Source: a virus. From it: a stretch of 34,409 bases of DNA. How positions within the stretch are numbered: the first letter of the stretch is position 1; every line of letters starts with the position of its first letter. The DNA lies in IMG/VR virus record IMGVR_UViG_3300034121_000400, positions 1 through 34,409 of that record, one strand, 5' to 3'. Under the pieces are notes generated by a model. The model searched no databases and was not told the DNA's origin. It worked only from the letters and a program-made list of their open reading frames with translations. Made by a program: the position numbers and the translations under genes. Of this stretch, positions 1 through 8,790 are shown one piece after another.

Positions 1-88
1 GATAAAAATATTATTGATTTGGATAGCGTACGAATTTATAAGACCAAAAGCGATTTGGTTATGGAATTTTTTAATTAGTAAAGCATGA
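1..88 (+). CDS. 3' part of a 29-aa small membrane protein gene (second copy of the junction gene)
   Basis: This is the 5'-truncated copy of the gene that is complete at 34281-34370. It lacks only the first two bases of the ATG because the linear record was cut there. The TGA stop at 86-88 overlaps the ATG at 85 of the next small gene. On the circular genome there is only one copy. Confidence 0.5.
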   Translation, partial: IKILLIWIAYEFIRPKAIWLWNFLISKA

Positions 89-127
89 TAGAATTTGCAA
101 CAGGAATAACAATAGGTTTCTTTATAG
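1..127. repeat. Direct terminal repeat, left copy
   Basis: Bases 1-127 are identical to 34283-34409. The repeat begins in the middle of a codon of a small gene and carries no recognisable site. The exact length of 127 matches a common maximum assembler k-mer, so it most likely marks a circular molecule closed on itself. A genuine short terminal repeat is less likely but not excluded. Confidence 0.95.
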
Positions 128-180
128 GGGTTTTTTTAATGTTTGTAGCTTATGTATTAAAAACAAAAAAATATATATAA
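85..180 (+). CDS. Small single-span membrane protein (31 aa)
   Basis: A 31-residue protein that is almost entirely one hydrophobic helix (about residues 4-26, rich in I, F, G and V) followed by a basic tail (KTKKYI). Its ATG overlaps the upstream stop as ATGA, a typical arrangement for translational coupling. It lies between a run of tiny genes and the methyltransferase at 190. I do not recognise a family. Small membrane proteins in phages can be holin-like, superinfection-exclusion or membrane-remodelling factors, but nothing here decides which. Its length is below usual gene-calling cut-offs. Confidence 0.5.
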   Translation: MIEFATGITIGFFIGVFLMFVAYVLKTKKYI

Positions 181-185
181 CTTTG
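178..185 (+). promoter_or_regulatory. Candidate Bacteroidetes-type -7 element (TAACTTTG)
   Basis: TAACTTTG fits the -7 consensus TAnnTTTG and ends 4 nt before the ATG at 190, so a transcript from it would be nearly leaderless. I see no convincing -33 TTG at the usual 19-20 nt spacing. The same octamer also lies just upstream of the portal gene. Confidence 0.35.
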
Positions 186-189
186 TAAA

Positions 190-1293
190 ATGAAAAAAGT
201 AAAAATAAACGAAATTAAATTAAATCCTAATAATCCAAGATTGATTAAGGATGATAAGTTCACAAAGTTGGTTCAGTCTATTAAAGACTTTCCAGAGATG
301 TTAGATATTAGACCGATAGTTGTAAACGGTGATATGATAATACTTGGCGGTAATATGAGGTATAAAGCCTGTAAAGAAGCTGGTTTAAAAGAAATACCAG
401 TTATTGTAACCGATTTAACTGAAGACCAACAAAGGGAGTTTTTGATTAAAGACAATACTTCAGGAGGTGAATGGGATTGGGAAGTTTTAAAAAATGAATG
501 GAATTTAGAACAGCTTGATAATTGGGGAATTGATATTCCAGACTTTGCAACTGATGTTGTTTTAGAAGCTGAAGAAGATGATTTTGATACAACACCGCCT
601 GAAATACCGATAACTGTTTTAGGTGATTTGTATGAGATAGGAGAGCATAGATTGTTGTGTGGCAGTTCTACAGATTCAAACGATATTGATAAACTTATTA
701 ATAGAATTGAAATTGATTTAATACATACTGACCCTCCTTATGGAATGAATGCAGTATCAAAAAGCGGAGTATTAAGTAAAAACTATGATACTGATATCTT
801 AGGAGATGATAATACAGATGTAGCAAAAGACAGTTTTAATTTAATTTATTCTTTATTTGAAAAATCAATACATATCTGGTGGGGAGCTAATTATTACTCA
901 AATGTTTTACCTGACAGCGAGTGTTGGTTGGTTTGGGATAAAAACAACGGAGGGAGTGATCAGACGGATTGTGAGTTAGCTTGGTCAAATATACGCTCTG
1001 TAGTAAGGCAATTCACTCAGGCAAGCGAGAAGACCAATAGGGTTCACCCAACACAAAAACCAGTTTCATTAGTTGAATGGTGCATTGAAAAAACAAAACA
1101 ACCTATAAGCACAATTGCTGATTTTTTTGGAGGTAGTGGAGTTACTATGGTTACAGCTCAACAGTTAAAGATTAAATCGTTCTTAATGGAATTAGACCCA
1201 AAATACTGCGATGTAATTGTAAAGCGAATGATTAAGTTAGACCCAACATTGATAATTAAAAGAAACGGAGTAGTAACTAAAGACTTTGAATAA
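190..1293 (+). CDS. ParB-like domain / DNA methyltransferase fusion
   Basis: A 367-aa two-domain protein. Residues 1-110 or so resemble a ParB/Srx N-terminal domain: an [10 protein letters not shown] box at 51-60, followed by a short helical region. Residues 140-350 are a SAM-dependent beta-class (N6-adenine or N4-cytosine) DNA methyltransferase with catalytic motif IV DPPYG at 181-185, HPTQKP at 286-291, and SAM-binding motif I DFFGGSG at 311-317. The IV-before-I order is the permuted beta arrangement. This fusion is common in phages directly before the terminase, as here: its stop overlaps the ATG of the small terminase gene by one base. It probably modifies phage DNA against host restriction or marks DNA for packaging or expression. 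No cognate endonuclease is present, so it is an orphan enzyme. Confidence 0.9.
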   Translation: MKKVKINEIKLNPNNPRLIKDDKFTKLVQSIKDFPEMLDIRPIVVNGDMIILGGNMRYKACKEAGLKEIPVIVTDLTEDQQREFLIKDNTSGGEWDWEVLKNEWNLEQLDNWGIDIPDFATDVVLEAEEDDFDTTPPEIPITVLGDLYEIGEHRLLCGSSTDSNDIDKLINRIEIDLIHTDPPYGMNAVSKSGVLSKNYDTDILGDDNTDVAKDSFNLIYSLFEKSIHIWWGANYYSNVLPDSECWLVWDKNNGGSDQTDCELAWSNIRSVVRQFTQASEKTNRVHPTQKPVSLVEWCIEKTKQPISTIADFFGGSGVTMVTAQQLKIKSFLMELDPKYCDVIVKRMIKLDPTLIIKRNGVVTKDFE

Positions 1294-1682
1294 TGGCATA
1301 CGACAAACAAAAGATATTTGAACAAGCAAAAGAAATGATAGTAAAACACAAACTATTTTTTATTGAAGATATAGTTTCTTTTTTACCTTGCGATAAAACT
1401 ACATTTTACAGATTTTTTGAACCTGATAGCAACGAATACAACGAGCTAAAAGGATTACTTGAAACAAATAGAGTTGAATTAAAGGTATCAATGCGATCAA
1501 AATGGTATAAATCAAATGCACCAGCATTGCAAATGGCATTGATGAAACTTATAGCAACACCAGATGAATTAAGGAAATTATCAATGAATACACAAGCGCA
1601 CGAAGGAAATGTAAAAGTAACTCCATTATTATTAAATGATCCTTTGGAAAATGAAAGCAACGACAGCACTGAAGAAAATTAG
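1293..1682 (+). CDS. terS: Terminase small subunit (probable)
   Basis: A 129-aa protein with an N-terminal helix-turn-helix-like segment (about residues 20-45, containing LPCDKTTFYRFF), a central helical part, and an acidic, asparagine-rich C-terminal tail. It starts one base inside the methyltransferase stop and its 3' end overlaps the large terminase. Small size, a DNA-binding N-terminus and this position are what is expected of TerS, which recognises the packaging site and loads the large subunit. TerS sequences diverge strongly, so the call rests mainly on synteny. Confidence 0.75.
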   Translation: MAYDKQKIFEQAKEMIVKHKLFFIEDIVSFLPCDKTTFYRFFEPDSNEYNELKGLLETNRVELKVSMRSKWYKSNAPALQMALMKLIATPDELRKLSMNTQAHEGNVKVTPLLLNDPLENESNDSTEEN

Positions 1683-2877
1683 TAGTTTAAAAAATAGGAT
1701 CTGGGGCATACAAGGCGGTCAAGGAGCTGGAAAAACATATTCAATCCTTCAAATATTAATAAACCACGCATATAAAAATGATGGTAAAGAAATATTTATA
1801 GCTTCAAACGAATTATCTAAAATGAAAATTACAGTAATAAAAGACTTTGTTAATATAATGAAGTCTTTTAATGTTTTCAACAGGAATAATTGGGTTGATG
1901 GTACACTTTACAGATTTGACAATGGTAGCTTTATAAAGTTTATAGGATTAGATAAAGAGGATATAGGTAAGGGTTTAAGATCCGATGTTATGTTTGTGAA
2001 TGAAGCTAATAAGACAAAATTCGATACTTTTAGAGAATTAACCTCCAGAGCCAAAAGAGTAATTATAGATTTTAATCCAAATAAAAAGTTCTGGTTTCAT
2101 ACTGAAGTAATGGATAGGCCTGATTGCGATTATATTAATCTTACTTTTTTAGATAATGAATTTTTAAGTGAGGAAGAACAAAATGAAATTTTAAGATACA
2201 AACAAAAAGGTTATGATGCAACTGGTCAAGTAATAAATCAATACTGGGCAAATATGTGGCAAGTTTATGGACTTGGAAAAATAGGTCAGGTTGAGGGAAG
2301 AATTTACAATTGGAAATCTATTGAATATTTTGAATACTTAAACATTGAAAAACAGACTTACTATGGTTGTGATTGGGGTTTGGTTGATCCATTTGCAATT
2401 GTTGAGGTTAAATATCATGATGGTAATTTATACGTTCATGAGTTAAACTACAAAAGTGAGAACGAATTAAGGAAAAATTTAACCACAACGGAACTACACC
2501 AAATAAACGCAAATCAGGATGAAGGTTTGGTAAGCTGGATGTTTACAAAGTTAAATATACCAAAGGATAAAATAATTGTATGTGATTCTAATAGGCCTAC
2601 AAAGATTATAGCATTAAGGCGCTCAGGTTGGGAGTATGCCGTTTCTGTTGGTGGTAAGACTCGATTGATTGACAGGATAGGCACAATGCAAGGCCTAAAT
2701 GTTTATTATACTTCAACATCAAAAAATATAGAATTTGAACAGGAAAACTACTCTTATCAAAAAGATAGGTTTGGCGTAACGTTAGAAAATCCAGAGGATG
2801 GCAACGACCATTTAATTAATGCTATTGAATATATTGCACAAAAACTGTTTGAAATGAATATTATAAAAAATATTTAG
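1651..2877 (+). CDS. terL: Terminase large subunit (ATPase/nuclease)
   Basis: The packaging motor, 408 aa from the chosen start. Walker A is GGQGAGKT (residues 22-29) and a Walker B-like strand, VMFVNEA, lies at about 113-119. The C-terminal RNase H-like nuclease domain begins near CDWGLVDP (D241 as the first metal ligand), with VCDSNRP and the acidic NPEDGNDH segment following. An ATG at 1636 is also in frame. I prefer 1651 because it gives the usual short N-terminus before Walker A. Either start overlaps the small subunit gene, which implies coupled translation. Length and domain order are normal for a phage TerL. Confidence 0.95.
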   Translation: MKATTALKKISSLKNRIWGIQGGQGAGKTYSILQILINHAYKNDGKEIFIASNELSKMKITVIKDFVNIMKSFNVFNRNNWVDGTLYRFDNGSFIKFIGLDKEDIGKGLRSDVMFVNEANKTKFDTFRELTSRAKRVIIDFNPNKKFWFHTEVMDRPDCDYINLTFLDNEFLSEEEQNEILRYKQKGYDATGQVINQYWANMWQVYGLGKIGQVEGRIYNWKSIEYFEYLNIEKQTYYGCDWGLVDPFAIVEVKYHDGNLYVHELNYKSENELRKNLTTTELHQINANQDEGLVSWMFTKLNIPKDKIIVCDSNRPTKIIALRRSGWEYAVSVGGKTRLIDRIGTMQGLNVYYTSTSKNIEFEQENYSYQKDRFGVTLENPEDGNDHLINAIEYIAQKLFEMNIIKNI

Positions 2878-2885
2878 TAACTTTG
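2878..2885 (+). promoter_or_regulatory. Candidate -7 element (TAACTTTG) before the portal gene
   Basis: TAACTTTG matches TAnnTTTG and sits just after the terminase stop in the 21-nt gap before the portal ATG at 2899. No clear -33 partner is seen at standard spacing, so it may be a weak internal promoter or a chance match. Confidence 0.35.
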
Positions 2886-2898
2886 TGAAAATTTTATT

Positions 2899-4053
2899 AT
2901 GGGATTCAATCTAAATTTTTCTTTTGGTAATAATGCGCCTCAAATAGTGGAGCGTGATTTGTCTGGTAATTTCTTTTATGAACTAATTAACCAAAATGCA
3001 AACGTATCAAAGTTTAAAAACGATAAAGAAAAATTAAATGTAATTTTATCAAATCCAGCAGCGTTAAAAGTCTTTGCATTAAACTGTGATCTTTTTAGTT
3101 TAGGTAAAATAAACACACTAACAGAAACAGACTTTCTTTATACACAAAGAAAAAAGCCAAACTTTAAACAAAACTGGACTCAATTCTTGTGGGATTATAT
3201 GTTTTTTATGCAGTTGGGAACTGCTTACCTTTGGACACCAAACAATCAATTGAATGAAACATCACCTATTCAGTGGCTTAATCCAGCTAATATTGAATTT
3301 GATACAAATATAGTTGATAAGTTAAACAGTCTTATTTTATCTAAAATTACTTATTCAGATATTATAAAAGGCACAATAAAATACAATATTGGTAATACAT
3401 CCAAAGTTATTCCTATTTCAGAAATTACACCATTTTACGATCTTACAAACTCAGTTAGTGATAACCATTTCAAAGGTGTTTCAAGATTAGATGCATTGTA
3501 TAAAGTTATTTCTAATTCCGAAAATGCACTTAATGCTAAAAATATCAATTTAGAATTTAGCCAGAAATTTGTTGCTACTGCTAAAAATGACAGTTTAGAA
3601 TCGGTTAACATGACCGATGTAGAAAAAAGAAATATTGAAGGAGTAGTAAGAAGTAGCAAGAGCGTTCACGCAATTAAAAAGCCTATTGATATAAAGAGAT
3701 TTGTTGATGATATAGCCAGATTAAAACTGGATGAATGTTTTTACAATGATTATTTTATGATAGGATCAATGTATGGTATTCCAAAAGATATACTTGAATC
3801 TAATTTAAAGGGTAGTACATACGAAAATCAAGAAAAGGCAACAAATAGACACGTTGAATATGTTTTAAAGCCAAAAGGCCAATTATTAACAGATACATTT
3901 GAGGAAAAATTTAATTATTCTGAATTGTTTATGAGTTGGGAACATTTGGCATTTAATCAAGTATTTGAAAAAGAACGTCAAGAAGTAATTAAATTAAAAC
4001 TGGATAACAAAATATTAGCAGATGCAAATAACATAAATCTGGATGAGTTATGA
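2899..4053 (+). CDS. Portal protein
   Basis: A 384-aa protein directly after the large terminase, with the length and composition of an HK97/SPP1-type portal. The C-terminal half contains the recognisable portal segment MYGIPKDILESN followed by STYENQEKA, then a helical region ending in a lysine- and leucine-rich tail. It would form the dodecameric ring at the head vertex through which DNA is packaged and ejected, and would contact both terminase and neck proteins. The start is an ATG after an A/T-rich leader. The stop overlaps the start of a tiny ORF (ATGA). Confidence 0.9.
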   Translation: MGFNLNFSFGNNAPQIVERDLSGNFFYELINQNANVSKFKNDKEKLNVILSNPAALKVFALNCDLFSLGKINTLTETDFLYTQRKKPNFKQNWTQFLWDYMFFMQLGTAYLWTPNNQLNETSPIQWLNPANIEFDTNIVDKLNSLILSKITYSDIIKGTIKYNIGNTSKVIPISEITPFYDLTNSVSDNHFKGVSRLDALYKVISNSENALNAKNINLEFSQKFVATAKNDSLESVNMTDVEKRNIEGVVRSSKSVHAIKKPIDIKRFVDDIARLKLDECFYNDYFMIGSMYGIPKDILESNLKGSTYENQEKATNRHVEYVLKPKGQLLTDTFEEKFNYSELFMSWEHLAFNQVFEKERQEVIKLKLDNKILADANNINLDEL

Positions 4054-4121
4054 TAACCAAAGAAGAAATTGAGCAACTAAAAAAAGATAAACAAAATGAA
4101 AATACCATCGTTCGAAAATAA
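4050..4121 (+). CDS. Possible 23-aa coupled mini-protein
   Basis: A 23-codon ORF whose ATG overlaps the portal stop as ATGA and whose 3' end overlaps the first 26 bases of the protease gene in another frame. The product is charged (MITKEEIEQL start, many K, E and N) with no membrane segment. It may be a real small protein or may serve only to carry ribosomes from the portal to the protease gene. Its N-terminus resembles that of the capsid protein (MITQEQLDAL). Confidence 0.3.
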   Translation: MITKEEIEQLKKDKQNENTIVRK

Positions 4122-4902
4122 AGAACAGGAAATTGATTTTATTGTAAAGAATCAAAATAAACTGATCGCATTTAAAAAAGCATCATTTAAAAAAGCCGAT
4201 ACATTTTCATTTTCACCAATTGAAACAACAAAGGCAATTGTTAATAATAAACCAGTTCAGGAAGCTGAAGAAGAACTAAAAGTAAAAGTAGTAGTTAATT
4301 CAACTAACTTTTTAGATTCACACGGTGATGTACATATTAAAGGTTTATGGAACAAGTCTATTAATGAAAACAAAAATATTGTACATTTGCAAGAACACTG
4401 CATGGAGTTTGACAAAATTATTGCAGATGGTGAAGACTTAAACGTATTTACTCAACAATTTACTTTTAAACAATTGGGTTTTGAATATGATGGTAAGACA
4501 GAATGTTTAATCTTTGAAAGTAAAGTAAAAGAAGATCGTAACGAGTTTATGTATGAACAATATTCAAAAGGATTTGTAAAAAATCACAGCGTTGGAATGT
4601 CATATGTTAAAATGTTGCTTTGTGCAAACAATCCATCAAGCACACAAGAATTTGAAAACTGGAATAAATACCTTCCTGAAGTTGCTAACCAAGAAACAGC
4701 AATTGAAAAAGGTTATTTCTGGGCAGTTTTAGAAGCGAAATTAATTGAAGGTAGTGCAGTAGTTATAGGATCTAATCCAGTTACACCGACACTTGAAAAT
4801 AATATGAAAGCCGTTCACACACTTTCAGAAAATGAGCCAACCATAGAAGTTACTCAAAAAATGAATGAAAACGAATTTAACAAACTATTAAACAAATTTT
4901 AA
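4096..4902 (+). CDS. Prohead maturation protease (HK97 type)
   Basis: A 268-aa serine protease of the HK97 prohead-protease group. Visible features are the strand LKVKVVVNSTNFLDSHGDV (about 61-79), a histidine region with H97 and H101 (either could be the catalytic His), and KNHSVGM with S165 as likely nucleophile, followed by EGSAVVIGSNPVTPT near 230-245. The portal-protease-capsid order is the classical one. Its role is to remove the scaffold-like N-terminus of the capsid protein during head maturation. An N-terminal lysine-rich extension of about 60 aa precedes the catalytic core. Confidence 0.88.
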   Translation: MKIPSFENKEQEIDFIVKNQNKLIAFKKASFKKADTFSFSPIETTKAIVNNKPVQEAEEELKVKVVVNSTNFLDSHGDVHIKGLWNKSINENKNIVHLQEHCMEFDKIIADGEDLNVFTQQFTFKQLGFEYDGKTECLIFESKVKEDRNEFMYEQYSKGFVKNHSVGMSYVKMLLCANNPSSTQEFENWNKYLPEVANQETAIEKGYFWAVLEAKLIEGSAVVIGSNPVTPTLENNMKAVHTLSENEPTIEVTQKMNENEFNKLLNKF

Positions 4903-4904
4903 AA

Positions 4905-6062
4905 ATGATCACACAAGAACAATTAGACGCATTAAGCGCAAAAGTTGAAGGATACAAAGCACAAGATGTTGAAGTATCTACATTAAAAGCTGAAATCGAA
5001 GCTTTGAAAGGTAAAGAAACTATTGAAAAATCAGTATTCGAAAACCTACAAGAACAAGTTAATCAATTAAAAGAAATGAAAGTAACTACAACTGTTAAAA
5101 CTATTGTTGAAGAAATCAAAGAAAACAAAGAAACTTTAAAAGCTATTGCAAAAGGTGGAAACGCTGAAGTAGTATTGAAAGCTGATACATTAAGAGCTTC
5201 TATTGCTACAAATCCACACGTTGCATTAGTTGACGGTATTGGTCAATTACAACGTAAAAAAAGAAGTCTTTATGAATTATTTCGTAAAATTCCTGTTGGT
5301 GCTGGTAACCATAATGGTACTATTGCTTATGTTGACTGGGATGAAGCTACAACAGTAAAAGCTGCCGCTTCAGTTGCTGAAGGTGTTGCATTTGCTGAAT
5401 CAACTGCTAAATTTAAAGGTTATACATTAGCATTGCAAAAAATCGGTGATTCATTACCAGTATCTGAAGAATTTTTCAACGATGAGGTTATGGCTGCCGC
5501 TGAATTAGAATTGTTTTTAGATGCAAACGTACTTGATAAAGTAGCTTCGCAAATCGTAGTTGGTGATAACACCGGTACTAACTTAAAAGGTTTAATCACT
5601 TCATCACCAGCTTACACGGCTGTAGCTTCTGGAATTACAGATGCAAACATTTATGATTTGATTGCAAAAGTATCTGAAGATATTACTTCTGTTGGTGGTG
5701 CAAAATATCAACCAGATTTCGTAGCAATGAACATTGCAGATATCAACAAATTGAAATTGAAAAAAGATAGTACTTATAACTATGTTTTCAACTTTAATGA
5801 TCCACGTATCGGTGCATTGAATATCGTAGAAGATAACAACGTTACAGCTAACACACTTTATTTAGGTGATTCAAGATTTGCACGTATCTATGAAATGGGT
5901 GGAGTTGTTGTTTCTAAAGGATATAACGGTACTGATTTTGCAGAAGATATGTTAACTTTGAAAGCTCGTAAAAGATTAGCTTTCTTAATCCGTGAAGCTG
6001 ATAAAACTGGATTCAGAAAAGTAGCTTCTATTTCTGCTGCATTAACTACATTGGCAACATAG
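4905..6062 (+). CDS. Major capsid protein (HK97 fold) with N-terminal delta domain
   Basis: A 385-aa protein. Residues 1-90 are a charged coiled coil rich in K, E and L, typical of a covalent scaffolding delta domain removed by the prohead protease. The remainder has HK97-type features: an N-arm, then ELFRKIPVGAG, a central region with ALQKIGDSLPVSEEFF, and a C-terminal strand region with GYNGTDFAEDMLTLKARKRL. It begins two bases after the protease stop. Its codons look smoother and more GC-rich than those of its neighbours (GCT, GGT, CGT), as expected for a highly expressed structural gene. Confidence 0.93.
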   Translation: MITQEQLDALSAKVEGYKAQDVEVSTLKAEIEALKGKETIEKSVFENLQEQVNQLKEMKVTTTVKTIVEEIKENKETLKAIAKGGNAEVVLKADTLRASIATNPHVALVDGIGQLQRKKRSLYELFRKIPVGAGNHNGTIAYVDWDEATTVKAAASVAEGVAFAESTAKFKGYTLALQKIGDSLPVSEEFFNDEVMAAAELELFLDANVLDKVASQIVVGDNTGTNLKGLITSSPAYTAVASGITDANIYDLIAKVSEDITSVGGAKYQPDFVAMNIADINKLKLKKDSTYNYVFNFNDPRIGALNIVEDNNVTANTLYLGDSRFARIYEMGGVVVSKGYNGTDFAEDMLTLKARKRLAFLIREADKTGFRKVASISAALTTLAT

Positions 6063-6065
6063 TAG

Positions 6066-6203
6066 ATGAAAAAAGTAGAGTTTATAAAAGACTTTGCAAC
6101 TAAACTGAAAGGCGATGTCTGGGAATGTGATTCCCAGCTCGCTTCTCACTTAGTAAACATTGACAAAGTGGCTAAGTATTACCAACCTAAAAGCAAAAAA
6201 TAA
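6066..6203 (+). CDS. Small protein between capsid and connector genes (45 aa)
   Basis: A 45-aa basic protein (start MKKVEFIKDF, end PKSKK) between the capsid stop (6062) and the connector ATG (6204), with an unbroken reading frame filling the gap exactly. It contains one Cys (WECDSQ) and no membrane segment. No family is recognised. Its position suggests a head-decoration or neck accessory protein, which is inference from synteny only. Confidence 0.6.
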   Translation: MKKVEFIKDFATKLKGDVWECDSQLASHLVNIDKVAKYYQPKSKK

Positions 6204-6842
6204 ATGTATTTAATTGACCAAACATATTTTATCAAAGAATTAAGTATTCCAAATCTTAACGAAATGGATTCTGATAATCTTACTGTATTAAATCAATATA
6301 TTGATGAAAAATGTAGGGAATTATTACAAAATGCATTAGGTTATGTTTTATTTAAAGATTTGGACGCAAACATCACAAGCGGTGTTTTAAACGTTGGAGC
6401 GCCTCAAAAATGGATTGATTTTGTAAATGGCAAAGAATATACAGAAGGCGGTAAATTATACAAGTGGAAAGGCTTAAAATACACTGAAGGACTTTATAAA
6501 TCTTCTTTGTTAGCCAAATATACTTTTTACTATTGGCTTAAGGATTCAGTTTCTGTAATTACAGGAACAGGCGAAAAAACAATTAATTCCGTTAACGCTC
6601 AAAATGTTAATTCAAATCAAAGATTGGTAACAGTTTGGAATGACTTTGTATCTGAATATCAGGGTACAAATAATTACTTCCCAACTGTGTGGTATAAAGG
6701 AACAACAAAAGTTGTTGATTGGTTTGGATCTGGTGAGCAGTTGGGATATGTTAGTTTGATTCAGTTTTTAGCTGATCATGAAACAGATTATCCAGATGCA
6801 AACATGACCTTATTTAGAAATCAAAATCAATTTGGATTATGA
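6204..6842 (+). CDS. Putative head-tail connector / head-completion protein
   Basis: A 212-aa protein immediately downstream of the capsid region, where head-completion proteins lie in siphoviruses. The N-terminal half is helical (KCRELLQNALGY), followed by a segment rich in W and Y (YTEGGKLYKWKGLKYTEGLY) and a helical stretch, LLAKYTFYYWLKD. This layout resembles Bacteroidetes-phage connector proteins, but I cannot assign a named family with certainty. Its last bases overlap the next gene (ATGA). Confidence 0.6.
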   Translation: MYLIDQTYFIKELSIPNLNEMDSDNLTVLNQYIDEKCRELLQNALGYVLFKDLDANITSGVLNVGAPQKWIDFVNGKEYTEGGKLYKWKGLKYTEGLYKSSLLAKYTFYYWLKDSVSVITGTGEKTINSVNAQNVNSNQRLVTVWNDFVSEYQGTNNYFPTVWYKGTTKVVDWFGSGEQLGYVSLIQFLADHETDYPDANMTLFRNQNQFGL

Positions 6843-7333
6843 TAATAGTAGAGCATTATTTACGGGATTTATTTGCACAATTACCAACTATTCAAGGTTT
6901 TCAACCTAAATTTAACTGGGGTTCACAGGATTCATTAAATTTGTATTTAGCACAATTAAAGCAGACAAATAAGTATCCGTTAATCTGGTTAGTTGAAAAT
7001 GAGGAGAACGGTAATTTCTCTAAAAAAGGAGTTGAAAAATCTGTAAAACTAATTATTGCAAAACAATCAGTACACCAAACAAACACAAACCCAATTATTT
7101 GGGAAACAGAATTTAATGACGTATTAAATCCACTTGCAGAAAATATACTAAAAGCATTGGATCGAAGTACAACAACAGAAATAAAGGAAGGAAAATATAA
7201 ATTACAAAGACGATCTAACTATTCAGAAGATAACGGTAAAAATGCAAAAACCATCGATAACTGGAATGTGATTGTTTTAGATTTGGATATTTACTTCAAA
7301 GATAATTGTTTAAAAACTATAAATTTTAATTAA
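6839..7333 (+). CDS. Putative tail-completion / neck protein
   Basis: A 164-aa protein coupled by an ATGA overlap to the connector candidate and followed 2 nt later by the tail-tube candidate. This is the slot usually filled by a tail terminator or head-tail joining protein. The sequence has alternating strands (KYPLIWLVEN, DNWNVIVLDLDIYF) that fit the alpha/beta fold of tail terminators. No catalytic motif is visible. The assignment rests on position and size. Confidence 0.5.
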   Translation: MIIVEHYLRDLFAQLPTIQGFQPKFNWGSQDSLNLYLAQLKQTNKYPLIWLVENEENGNFSKKGVEKSVKLIIAKQSVHQTNTNPIIWETEFNDVLNPLAENILKALDRSTTTEIKEGKYKLQRRSNYSEDNGKNAKTIDNWNVIVLDLDIYFKDNCLKTINFN

Positions 7334-7335
7334 AA

Positions 7336-8271
7336 ATGGCATTAACTAACATCGTAAATTCGGTAAATTGTAGCGCATCAGAAGTTTTAGGAACTGGTCT
7401 GAAAAACTGCAAACAGGATATTAAAAGAGTAACAACATTGGGCCTACTTGAAAGGGGTCTTAAATTTGATGAAGCACGTTCACTTGAATTGGCTTACATT
7501 CAAGAATTGCAACAAAAAGGGCAATTAATCATTTTGCAAGGAGTTGTAGAATTAACAGATAACACAGCAGAGGACACAATCATTACAAGAGCTGGATCAG
7601 GTGAGAAAATCGTAGCGGGAAAAAATCCATACGAGTATATGGTTATGTTTGACAACGGTTTAAACTTTCACAAGGCTTTGACTTCATTATCAAGCAATAG
7701 ACAATATGATTTAATCATGTTTGATTCAAAAGGTGATGCAATTTTCACACAAACAAAAGCGGGTGAATTTAAAGGTTTCACACTTGGAATGTTTGAAAAT
7801 GGTAAATACACTATGAGCAACGGTACTGATGCTTCAGCTCAAACAGTAACTTTTCAAATGGTTAACCGTTTAGAGTTTGATGAGCGTGTAAGCTGGATCA
7901 CTGCTGACAACTTGGACTACAACGCACAAGAAGATCTTGATGGTGTTAACGATGCAGTATTTACAATGACTGCTCCAACTGCTGGAACTTCTATTGTTTT
8001 CACTGTTAAAACATTAGCTGACAATCATCAAGTATCATTAAGCGGATTACTTAAAACTGATTTACTTTATACTGTTGACGGTGTTACTACAACAATCACA
8101 ACATTAGTAGAAAGCACAACAGAAGCTGGAAAATATACTTTGACTGTTCCAGCGTTTATTGCAGGTAAAGTATTAACACTTAAAACTTGGGATACTACAT
8201 TATTAAAAACTATCATCAACCTTGATGGTGTTTTATATAAATCAAATGTAGCAACTACAACGGCAATATAA
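7336..8271 (+). CDS. Putative major tail (tube) protein
   Basis: A 311-aa protein, the last gene before a strong terminator and upstream of the tail-assembly and tape-measure genes. Residues 1-190 are a mixed alpha/beta domain. Residues 205-311 form a T/V-rich, beta-strand-rich extension (starting near VFTMTAPTAGTSIVFTV) that looks like an added Ig-like surface domain. Codon use is smooth like the capsid gene, consistent with an abundant structural protein. I infer tube function from order, size and expression-like codon use rather than from a diagnostic motif. Confidence 0.6.
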   Translation: MALTNIVNSVNCSASEVLGTGLKNCKQDIKRVTTLGLLERGLKFDEARSLELAYIQELQQKGQLIILQGVVELTDNTAEDTIITRAGSGEKIVAGKNPYEYMVMFDNGLNFHKALTSLSSNRQYDLIMFDSKGDAIFTQTKAGEFKGFTLGMFENGKYTMSNGTDASAQTVTFQMVNRLEFDERVSWITADNLDYNAQEDLDGVNDAVFTMTAPTAGTSIVFTVKTLADNHQVSLSGLLKTDLLYTVDGVTTTITTLVESTTEAGKYTLTVPAFIAGKVLTLKTWDTTLLKTIINLDGVLYKSNVATTTAI

Positions 8272-8293
8272 TTTTGTTTTAAGTTAATGAATT

Positions 8294-8323
8294 AAGCGCA
8301 TCATAATAGGTGCGCTTTTTTTT
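8294..8323 (+). terminator. Rho-independent terminator after the tail-tube gene
   Basis: A 7-bp stem, AAGCGCA/TGCGCTT, with a 10-nt loop followed by a run of T up to 8323. It closes the head and connector operon 22 nt after the stop at 8271. Confidence 0.9.
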
Positions 8324-8324
8324 G

Positions 8325-8332
8325 TACTTTTG
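8325..8332 (+). promoter_or_regulatory. Candidate -7 element (TACTTTTG) restarting transcription
   Basis: TACTTTTG fits TAnnTTTG and lies directly after the terminator T-run, 4 nt before the ATG at 8337. A promoter is expected here because the terminator would otherwise silence the tail genes. No clear -33 element is seen. Confidence 0.4.
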
Positions 8333-8336
8333 TATT

Positions 8337-8777
8337 ATGAGAACTATTAAAGATTATATGGACTTTGTGAAAAATGTTCGGGATAATATTCCGCAACAAA
8401 CTGAGGGTATAATTAACAGAAAAAAGGCAGAGATAATAGACTTAAATAGACAGGCTCAATTGTATGAAAAAGGTGAAGATAGTTTGGGATTAGACTTAAA
8501 ACCTTATGCATTTTTCACGGTTCAGATAAAACAATTGTTGGGTCAACCATATGACAGAACAACTTTGAACTATTCAGGCGCATTTTACGATGGCTTTTAT
8601 TTAACAGTAGATAAAGACAATTTAATACTTACTTTTAATTCAACAGATAGAAAAACACCTGATTTGATTGGAAAATATGGTAAAAATATTTTTGGATTGA
8701 ATTACGATAATCAACAAAAACTTAATTATGAAATTATTAAACCTGAACTGGATAAATACATCCGTCAATATTTATAA
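8337..8777 (+). CDS. Putative minor tail / virion morphogenesis protein
   Basis: A 146-aa protein. A GTG at 8310 is in frame but lies inside the terminator hairpin, so I use the ATG at 8337 (MRTIKDYMDF). It has a helical N-terminus followed by LNYSGAFYDGFYLTV and a strand-rich stretch (NLILTFNSTDRKT), vaguely like HK97 gp10-type proteins. It is the first gene of the tail operon after the terminator. Function is uncertain. Confidence 0.55.
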   Translation: MRTIKDYMDFVKNVRDNIPQQTEGIINRKKAEIIDLNRQAQLYEKGEDSLGLDLKPYAFFTVQIKQLLGQPYDRTTLNYSGAFYDGFYLTVDKDNLILTFNSTDRKTPDLIGKYGKNIFGLNYDNQQKLNYEIIKPELDKYIRQYL

Positions 8778-8790
8778 AAAGTGTGATGAA

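Noticed and set aside
8294-8336. A GTG start at 8310 for the gene ending at 8777
   Set aside because: It would lie inside the terminator hairpin and T-run; the ATG at 8337 follows a promoter-like element and gives a normal N-terminus.
8728-8790. A start at 8728 for the putative tail chaperone, or a frameshift from the previous gene
   Set aside because: The 8728 start overlaps the previous gene by 50 nt; the ATG at 8791 fits the gap. The frames differ by +1, not the -1 used by classic tail chaperone frameshifts, and no clear slippery site is at the junction.
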